From a virus: 64,000 bases of DNA. The first letter of the stretch is position 1. Every line of letters begins with the position of its first letter. A program made the translations under genes and the position numbers. Location of the stretch: positions 37,846-101,845 of IMG/VR virus record IMGVR_UViG_3300044730_000222; one strand, 5' to 3'. Below, piece after piece: positions 57,973-64,000 of this stretch. The notes under the pieces are model-generated. The model saw nothing but the letters and a program-made list of their open reading frames with translations, was not told where the DNA came from and made no database searches.

Positions 57973-59628
57973 CTATTGAGACGATCTGCCTTCACCTTGT
58001 GCATTTCTTCCAGATATGGTTGTAGGAGAATCTGATTCATTATTTGCTCTTTCAGCATCTCTTTCTCTGTTACCCGCCAAGTTTGCCCTAGCATCTGTGG
58101 CTTGTCTAGCACTCATTGTAAATGGGTCATCTCCATCTGGACGCTGTGACATGTTTAGTATTTCACGTGCCTCATTTGGAGTAATAACCTGAGTCTTGAC
58201 ATACCGCTCAATAATCTGAGATTGGGCAATTTCATCTGTAAGTGTAAGTTCATTAAACTTAAGATCAAGAATGTCAGTCTTTTCCTTAACTATCTTATTT
58301 ACGATCTTCTCCAAATGACGCTGGGCTGGACGAGAAACCTGCTCTTTAAAAGTTCTATCCTGTGCAAGGGCAGCAGCGATAGCAGCAGAGTCAGATCCGC
58401 CAAGTTTTGAAATAGGAACCTGATGGGCAACCAAAATATCATCACGATTTTGTTTACGATATTTTTCAAATGAACCTTCTTGGACACCATTTTCAATAGG
58501 TTGCATACTAAACTCAACCTTATTTCCATCTGTATCTCCAGGAAGTGGAATATATAATGTTCTGTGATTTTGTCCTTTTAGACCTGTTTGCATAAAACGG
58601 AACATCTTGTCTTCAGCATCAGCAGATAGTTTTGCACCTTTTACTGTGATGATATATCTTGGTACCGCTTTGTTTTGGAAATAATCAATATTATACTGAG
58701 CAGCAAGAGAGTCTCCAATAAGAGAAGAAACGGCAGATAAAATATCTGGAACCCCGTAAAATGTATTTAAAGGAGAGTATTGTTTAAGATGTAAAATTTC
58801 GTTTGGTCTTTGATCTGCAGTAAGAGGATTTGTATTTTTTGCACCAAAGTTTCTAAAGTATACTAACTTCTGACCAATGATTTGTACAAAGCCATCACGC
58901 AAACGACGGACACGAACTGTGGTTGCTGGAATGTGTCCAACATAACCAATCTCTCCAGTTACGGTACGACCAATCTCAAGGAAGCCATTTCCTGTAGCCT
59001 GAACATCTGTATAGAACTTCTCCATTGTTTGCTGGAAAGTATCCTCATCATTTAAAGATTCTAGCCAGTCACGAACCTCTAGTTTCATACGCTCTACACG
59101 ACGACGAGCACGATCAACGGCATCATCATCATCGTTCATTTCAAACCTTAACATTGTTCTATCTGTTAATTCAAATTTATAACCAAGACCTACAACATTT
59201 TCTACCTTTGCATCAATAGCAGCATGATTAGCAAAAGAAGTATCATAATAACTTGCTAGTTCATAAAGGTTATATGGTGGTGTGATTACATCAAATAAGC
59301 CATAGCCATTTTGATATACCGTTCCAGGATTAATCTGTTTTGACTGTGCCCCGTCTTTTCCAGAAGGAAAGGCGTTTGCATCATTTAAATATGCAGGAGT
59401 TGGAGCAATTGCAGGATAACGAGGATTGTAAGTCTCTGGAGCCATAGAATACTTGGAAACTGTTCTGCTAGTTCTGCGCTTGAAGTTAGTGTCTATGCCA
59501 GACAGATCTTTAAGTTGGTCCCATGATTTTAAGAAAGGGTCACTCTCAAGAAACTGATTGTTTCCTGTATCTTCTGTGTTTAGGCTTGCTTGAATATATT
59601 CAAATTCTCTATCCATTTTCGTATGCAT
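57973..59628 (-). CDS. portal protein
   Basis: A 551-residue portal. The stem region is recognisable: GFVQIIGQKLVYFRNFGAKN, EILHLKQYSPLNTFYGVPDI and LSAVSSLIGDSLAAQYNIDY (phage SPP1/HK97-portal type). FFQNKAVPRYII-like DYFQNKAVPRYIITVKGAKL follows, and the crown helix has QIIERYVKTQVITPNEAREI. The C-terminal Asn/Asp-rich tail is disordered. The start may be at 59628 or at the next ATG (59616). It overlaps the preceding gene. Confidence 0.9.
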   Translation of the reverse strand: MHTKMDREFEYIQASLNTEDTGNNQFLESDPFLKSWDQLKDLSGIDTNFKRRTSRTVSKYSMAPETYNPRYPAIAPTPAYLNDANAFPSGKDGAQSKQINPGTVYQNGYGLFDVITPPYNLYELASYYDTSFANHAAIDAKVENVVGLGYKFELTDRTMLRFEMNDDDDAVDRARRRVERMKLEVRDWLESLNDEDTFQQTMEKFYTDVQATGNGFLEIGRTVTGEIGYVGHIPATTVRVRRLRDGFVQIIGQKLVYFRNFGAKNTNPLTADQRPNEILHLKQYSPLNTFYGVPDILSAVSSLIGDSLAAQYNIDYFQNKAVPRYIITVKGAKLSADAEDKMFRFMQTGLKGQNHRTLYIPLPGDTDGNKVEFSMQPIENGVQEGSFEKYRKQNRDDILVAHQVPISKLGGSDSAAIAAALAQDRTFKEQVSRPAQRHLEKIVNKIVKEKTDILDLKFNELTLTDEIAQSQIIERYVKTQVITPNEAREILNMSQRPDGDDPFTMSARQATDARANLAGNRERDAERANNESDSPTTISGRNAQGEGRSSQ

Positions 59629-60019
59629 CTCTTCCGTGTGTTTTTAATGTTTTTTGTGCAGCGTCAACAGCGCCTAGATCATTTAGTGAAGGAATAAGTC
59701 CTTGATTAAATCTATCTACCTGCTCGCTATACTCTTCGTCTGTAACTCTCGTTAGACCTGGCACAAATACCGCCTGACCATCACCCTCATCGCCATAGAA
59801 AACTGCTGTTTGTTTTAATTTTGCAATCTGGGCAATATCTCCACGAAGCGACTCAATGTTTAAAACATTGCCATCTCCATCTGTAAACCACTTGCCATTA
59901 GCCTTTTTATAAACATAAAGACCCCAATTGTAGTCTTTCTCAATCACCTTACGGCGAACATTACTTACAATGGGTTTGCCAGTTTTAGGATTAATCAATG
60001 GATTATTTTTAGAACTCAT
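59609..60019 (-). CDS. hypothetical head-module protein
   Basis: A 136-residue protein: basic N-terminus (NNPLINPKTGKPIVSNVRRK), a YNWGLYVYKKANGKWFTDGD hairpin and a helical C-terminus. Not recognised; its place before portal suggests a packaging or head role. TATACT six bases from the ATG gives a leaderless mRNA. Confidence 0.6.
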   Translation of the reverse strand: MSSKNNPLINPKTGKPIVSNVRRKVIEKDYNWGLYVYKKANGKWFTDGDGNVLNIESLRGDIAQIAKLKQTAVFYGDEGDGQAVFVPGLTRVTDEEYSEQVDRFNQGLIPSLNDLGAVDAAQKTLKTHGRDAYENG

Positions 60020-60025
60020 ACCACA

Positions 60026-60034
60026 AGTATAGCA
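60026..60034 (-). promoter_or_regulatory. extended -10 promoter, leaderless
   Basis: TGCTATACT on the minus strand with six bases between TATACT and the ATG at 60019. Confidence 0.65.
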
Positions 60035-60036
60035 GA

Positions 60037-63000
60037 TTATACTGGTGTTGCAACATTGGTTGACCAGATTACCTCTGAATATAGGCTTAATTCGTTCGGT
60101 TCAATACTAAGTCCCTCATCATCATCAATAATAATCTTATTTGTTCCAAGATAGGTCTTATATACATCTACTGGATTTACCCCATATAGTTCAGATGAGG
60201 AAATAATAAGAACACCTTCCCAGATAAAATTATTAAGCCAGAATTCCCATTCAAAGTTTGTTATACCGTCAGTTTCTACCCTGAGCCATGGCCTTGTAAG
60301 ATTACTCTGGACCTGCTGAAGATTATTTGCCTGATAATAAGCAATATTATTAAACACCACTGGACCATTAAGATTAATACCGCCCAGATATAAATCAAAG
60401 TTAAGAGATGTAGAAAATGCTAGACCAAGAACTCCCCATTCTTTAATTGTTATTATTGGCTCTCTTACTAGAATACCGTTCCAATAATAGGCAAGACCAT
60501 TAAAGTTTCCACCAGTTGCTACGCTTTTTGCAAATACTCTTGCTCTTGACCCATCGCTATCCAAGGCCTCCATAAAAAACTTAATCGTGTCACCTTTATA
60601 CTCAATTTCAAATAGTTCTGTTTCTGCTAATGGGAATTTATCTAAATCAGATCTCATCCACATCTGCATGGCGCTTACACGATAGTTATCAGCAATTGTG
60701 CTATTAATTGGAATAGCAATTCCACGACTTACCTGTGGATCATACTGTCCTCGTATTTCTATGCCAGAAGTTCTATTTAGATACAGGTATGGAGTGCTGC
60801 CTTTATAAATGCTAAAAGGATTTTTTGCTTTGTAGTCATAGTAAAGACCAGCACGTGTGTATGGAAATAGGTCAACACCAAATCGTGTTCCAACTGGATT
60901 AAACGAGTTATCATTAAACGCCTGAGATGCAAGTTCAAGTCTACGAAGTGTAATTGGCTTTGTCAAAATACCACGAATATTAAATTCAAGATGATAGACA
61001 ATTGCCAAATCATTAAAGTCAACAGACTTATCAGGATAAATCAGGGTGTTATCTACTACCTCAAATTTTGTAACATCCCAATATTGATAATCTGAAATGT
61101 CTATAACAGATCCTTCTTTAGGTGGCTCTACGGTAGTAAAAGCAGACTGTGGTGAGTTAGCGCCATCTGCAACATACTGAAAAGTTAAATAACTTCTAAT
61201 TGATGCTTCTGTGGTGTCGTATTCATAAAACTTAAGAGACTTAGACTCCATATCCTCATAATTGTTCCAGCCAGTAAACAAGTAGTTGTCTAAATCATTG
61301 TATGTTCTTTGAACTGGATGACGATATTCTTGAAACAGTTCTTCATAAGTCCAGGATGAAGTGGTTTCATCTTCTAACAGTTTTGATGGTTTTGGATATC
61401 CAATATTAAACTGAATAAAGTCTAAATCGTAGTATGATCCACCCTCTTCATTTGTAACAAATTGAGCAAAATATGATAGTGGCAAATAATCTTCCCAATA
61501 CCCCGCAACTCCAATATCTAAATAATATGTGTCGTATGCCTCTGTAGGCAAAAGGGTATAACTTGCGGTATGAGCAAGAAGCGCTTTAGCATTTTCTGAT
61601 TCTGCTGAACCAGTGGCCAAATAACTATCCAAGATTGCAGTTCCGTTTAACTCAAAATGATTTTCAATTTCAGATGCGTTGTATGATGTTGATAATCCTA
61701 CAGAATAGATCTTTCCAGTGAACTGATATGTACCCGTTCCATCTCCACCAACATACATTTTTAATCCATTTTGATTACCAAAGAATGCTGCTACATTACC
61801 GCCAAAATAACTAGACAGGGTTTGGATTTGAATACCAGCAGCATATTTTTCATCTTCTACAATTATGTCTGTAGTGTATATTTGCTCTTCTGTGCCATTA
61901 AAAGTTAAATAATAATGAATTTCATCCGATTCTTTTCTAATACTGAAATCATTACCAGTTAAAGGGTTATAGATTTTGAATAGTATTTCATCTGTTCCCA
62001 AGTCATCCGAAGAAAATACACCATAGATGCTATGAATACCCTCGTTTATAATATTAAATTGTGGGAAGTTAAAGTATGATTGAACAGAAACCCAAGAGGT
62101 GTTTGGTCTAAATGTTATGAAGGTATCATCATTAGGATCTTGAATTGCTTGATTATCATCATAGAGTTCTTGTAGTGTTTTTGTACCAGTGCTTATCTGT
62201 GGTAAAGAATAGGTTGGAGTTGTTATAGATGTTTCTGTTGTTACGAGATTATCAAACGTACCCTGGTCCCAACGGGCAAAGTCTGGATAGTTATAGTTTG
62301 CAGTGTAATCAGCAAACGGATAATCAATAAACGCCTGTGTTCCTCCATAAGCAGAGTTAATAGTTTCTGGAGAAAGAACTCCTTGACCATAAACCCAACG
62401 ACGCTTTGCTACCGTTACCGCAACAGAGTATGGATAGATAGCAATACAATCTAACTCAATTGGACTTACTTCTTCATATGCATAAAATCCAAGCCAGTCT
62501 TGATCATCGCCGTATGCGTCTACAATGTTAGGTAAGTCCAAAGTGTCTGTATTGATACTTAAGCCTATGACTTCTTCTCCATTAATTAGTACGCTAACAT
62601 TATTTCTAATCATTCTAATATGAACCAGCATAGGTCTAAACCATTCACCAACAAAGTGTGAAGAGAATTGTTTTCCAATAACTAAAGTTAAAAAGCCACC
62701 CTCAATATACAAACCATCTGTTGATGCTATAGGACCAAATATTCTTTTAGGGGCAAATGTATTTGAGTTTATCCTCATCCAAAACTCAACAGTGTAATCT
62801 TTGAACTGACCATCTTTATTTAAAAACCCTTTGCCAGGAACGATGAGAGATGGCTCTCCATCATTTTCTCTTAGCCTTGTAATATTTGATGCACCATAAA
62901 CCATTGGAAGAGCAGTATTACGAGCCTTTAGATTATTATCATTAATTAAATAATATCCAACCTGTCCACCAAGACCATAAGGATCTGCAGGAATAGCCTG

Positions 63001-63645
63001 AGCAGTTGTTAGTGGAATGTTTGATGGCAATGAAACTGGGGTAACGCCTAAAGAAACGGCATTAAAATCTTCTGACCATTGTCCAAGAGTAAAACCATTT
63101 ACATAAAATATATAATCAGATGTAGTTCCACCTTGATCATATTGAAACTCTATAACCATTCTTAATTCTGTATCTTCATCTGGTATTTCAAAGGTACCAG
63201 AAACAAAACTCCAAGCCTGAAAGGAGGTGGTATTAAAGGTTTGAAGTTTTTCTACAACTTGTGAAGAGGTTGTATCTGTGTATTGGTATCCTATTGATAC
63301 CGCCGTTAAATAGGGGCTCTCTGAATAAAAATATGCACCAACACAAAATGTTTTTAGGTATTGATCTATTTCTGTAAAGTTTATAATGTTTTGGCTAACA
63401 CAGACAACGCTTTCTGAAGTTACCGCTGGAACATCGCCCTCAACTATAGATGTTACGCTATCTGGAAATGGCTCATTTGAAAAAGAAGAACTTGTTGCTG
63501 TGCCATTTGTGACTGTCCACAGACCTAAATCTCTGTCTGTTTCATTAATAAGGCTAATATAGTCAGCCTGATCATCTAACGCCCACATGATAGTGGGGTG
63601 TTCCGCAAATATCTTTTCTGCGTATAAGTTAGATGGGGTAGTCAT
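60037..63645 (-). CDS. large LamG-like structural protein
   Basis: A 1202-residue protein. EHPTIMWALDDQADYISLIN at the N-terminus is a common start of large virion proteins in aquatic phages. YTVEFWMRINSNTFAPKRIF, LTLVIGKQFSSHFVGEWFRP and VSVLINGEEVIGLSINTDTL form a concanavalin/LamG-like sandwich; further beta domains follow (LKFYEYDTTEASIRSYLTFQ). It probably binds carbohydrate at the host surface or decorates the head. It lies upstream of portal, not with the tail genes. The leader has AGGAG. Confidence 0.6.
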   Translation of the reverse strand: MTTPSNLYAEKIFAEHPTIMWALDDQADYISLINETDRDLGLWTVTNGTATSSSFSNEPFPDSVTSIVEGDVPAVTSESVVCVSQNIINFTEIDQYLKTFCVGAYFYSESPYLTAVSIGYQYTDTTSSQVVEKLQTFNTTSFQAWSFVSGTFEIPDEDTELRMVIEFQYDQGGTTSDYIFYVNGFTLGQWSEDFNAVSLGVTPVSLPSNIPLTTAQAIPADPYGLGGQVGYYLINDNNLKARNTALPMVYGASNITRLRENDGEPSLIVPGKGFLNKDGQFKDYTVEFWMRINSNTFAPKRIFGPIASTDGLYIEGGFLTLVIGKQFSSHFVGEWFRPMLVHIRMIRNNVSVLINGEEVIGLSINTDTLDLPNIVDAYGDDQDWLGFYAYEEVSPIELDCIAIYPYSVAVTVAKRRWVYGQGVLSPETINSAYGGTQAFIDYPFADYTANYNYPDFARWDQGTFDNLVTTETSITTPTYSLPQISTGTKTLQELYDDNQAIQDPNDDTFITFRPNTSWVSVQSYFNFPQFNIINEGIHSIYGVFSSDDLGTDEILFKIYNPLTGNDFSIRKESDEIHYYLTFNGTEEQIYTTDIIVEDEKYAAGIQIQTLSSYFGGNVAAFFGNQNGLKMYVGGDGTGTYQFTGKIYSVGLSTSYNASEIENHFELNGTAILDSYLATGSAESENAKALLAHTASYTLLPTEAYDTYYLDIGVAGYWEDYLPLSYFAQFVTNEEGGSYYDLDFIQFNIGYPKPSKLLEDETTSSWTYEELFQEYRHPVQRTYNDLDNYLFTGWNNYEDMESKSLKFYEYDTTEASIRSYLTFQYVADGANSPQSAFTTVEPPKEGSVIDISDYQYWDVTKFEVVDNTLIYPDKSVDFNDLAIVYHLEFNIRGILTKPITLRRLELASQAFNDNSFNPVGTRFGVDLFPYTRAGLYYDYKAKNPFSIYKGSTPYLYLNRTSGIEIRGQYDPQVSRGIAIPINSTIADNYRVSAMQMWMRSDLDKFPLAETELFEIEYKGDTIKFFMEALDSDGSRARVFAKSVATGGNFNGLAYYWNGILVREPIITIKEWGVLGLAFSTSLNFDLYLGGINLNGPVVFNNIAYYQANNLQQVQSNLTRPWLRVETDGITNFEWEFWLNNFIWEGVLIISSSELYGVNPVDVYKTYLGTNKIIIDDDEGLSIEPNELSLYSEVIWSTNVATPV

Positions 63646-63662
63646 TAATATCTCCTACCCCA

Positions 63663-63671
63663 ATTATAGCA
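63663..63671 (-). promoter_or_regulatory. extended -10 promoter for LamG-like gene
   Basis: TGCTATAAT on the minus strand, 17 bases from the ATG at 63645; AGGAG lies in the leader. Confidence 0.6.
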
Positions 63672-63672
63672 G

Positions 63673-64000
63673 TTAGGATATTTTAATCATACATGTATCT
63701 GTAGTACAATATGCTTCGCCTTCAGCCTCTAAATTGTCTACCCCGTCATAAATGGCAGACCAATTAATCTTCTTTATCTCACCAACATAGGCGTTATATT
63801 CATCTTTTGTAATTTGAGTGTATGGTTGCTGTGGGTATGTCTTGTTACCCATAGGCAAAAATGATACGGCCTTAAGTTGACCCTCATACATATGAAGTGC
63901 TGGAGCAACATGCTCTGTCTCTTTGTCCTTGTCAAATGAAAGGGTAACAGAAACACCATTGTCTGACCAATACTTTTGAGTTGTAGCAGCAAGACCAATC
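63673..64000 (-). CDS. class II ribonucleotide reductase, C-terminal part
   Basis: The frame is open through the right window edge, so only about 108 C-terminal residues are seen. TTQKYWSDNGVSVTLSFDKD and YEGQLKAVSFLPMGNKTYPQ, then QPYTQITKDEYNAYVG, match the C-terminus of monomeric adenosylcobalamin-dependent RNR. The tail YCTTDTCMIKIS carries the Cys pair that shuttles electrons from thioredoxin; a thioredoxin gene is at 10456. It reduces ribonucleoside triphosphates for phage DNA synthesis. Confidence 0.8.
   Translation of the reverse strand, partial: IGLAATTQKYWSDNGVSVTLSFDKDKETEHVAPALHMYEGQLKAVSFLPMGNKTYPQQPYTQITKDEYNAYVGEIKKINWSAIYDGVDNLEAEGEAYCTTDTCMIKIS

Noticed and set aside
63774-63998. 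Second minus-strand frame at the right edge
   Set aside because: The overlapping frame gives a convincing RNR C-terminus; this one does not resemble a protein.
1-64000. CRISPR array, integrase/attachment site or insertion sequence
   Set aside because: No spaced direct repeats, no integrase or transposase motif, and no tRNA-fragment duplication seen; nothing supports a temperate lifestyle within this window.

Overview
The window is an internal segment of a tailed double-stranded DNA phage genome, truncated at both ends. It is AT-rich and densely coded, with many 1-, 4- or 8-base gene overlaps, and it has long-tailed (siphovirus-like) architecture: terminase, portal, protease/scaffold, capsid, connectors, tail tube, tail chaperones, a 2533-residue tape measure and tail-tip proteins. 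The host is most likely an actinobacterium. The phage carries a WhiB-type iron-sulfur regulator and a DUF7455 protein, both actinobacterial families, and many promoters sit 6-9 bases from a start codon, as in leaderless transcription, which is common in Actinobacteria. A low-GC freshwater actinobacterial host such as Nanopelagicales is a reasonable guess, not a proof.

Layout. (1) Bases 2-3655, plus strand: five overlapping genes for methyl and glycosyl transfer, ending at a hairpin shared with the convergent minus-strand block. Everything else is on the minus strand. (2) 3.7-16.1 kb: accessory genes. These are holin-like and XapX membrane proteins, a GT60-like glycosyltransferase, a pyrimidine-dimer glycosylase, WhiB, thioredoxin, a thermonuclease, HNH and endonuclease VII-like nucleases, Hsp20, two tRNAs (Gly-GCC, Thr-TGT), a secreted subtilase, a proteasome-like Ntn hydrolase, and three members of one uncharacterised protein family (DUF6065-like). 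(3) 16.2-20.6 kb: CHAP endolysin, membrane proteins, a lipoprotein and two large exported surface-type proteins. (4) 20.7-23 kb: terminase. (5) 23-34.7 kb: replication, recombination and nucleotide metabolism (RuvC-like, Cas4/RecB-like, Hjc-like, RecA, MazG, DnaE-type polymerase, SSB, primase, DnaB helicase). (6) 34.7-63.6 kb: the virion genes, read from portal and capsid (right) to tail tip (left). (7) The right edge holds the C-terminus of a class II ribonucleotide reductase.

How the genes work together. The replication block supplies a nearly complete bacterial-style replisome with recombination and resolution enzymes, and RNR and MazG would tune nucleotide pools. The virion block carries a protease with an apparent nested scaffold gene, a stand-alone copy of the capsid N-terminus, and two separate paralogous tail chaperones in place of the usual frameshift pair. 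Most visible promoters are TGnTATAAT-type extended -10 sequences with poor -35 boxes.

Most unusual items: a 75-base, three-way-junction-like RNA candidate with its own -10 (12627-12702); the DUF6065-like triad, one member of which needs a -1 frameshift at a T6 run; a likely AUA-started surface protein; a tRNA acceptor stem that doubles as a Shine-Dalgarno; and the capsid and chaperone duplications. All calls come from reading the sequence by eye. No database search or folding program was run.
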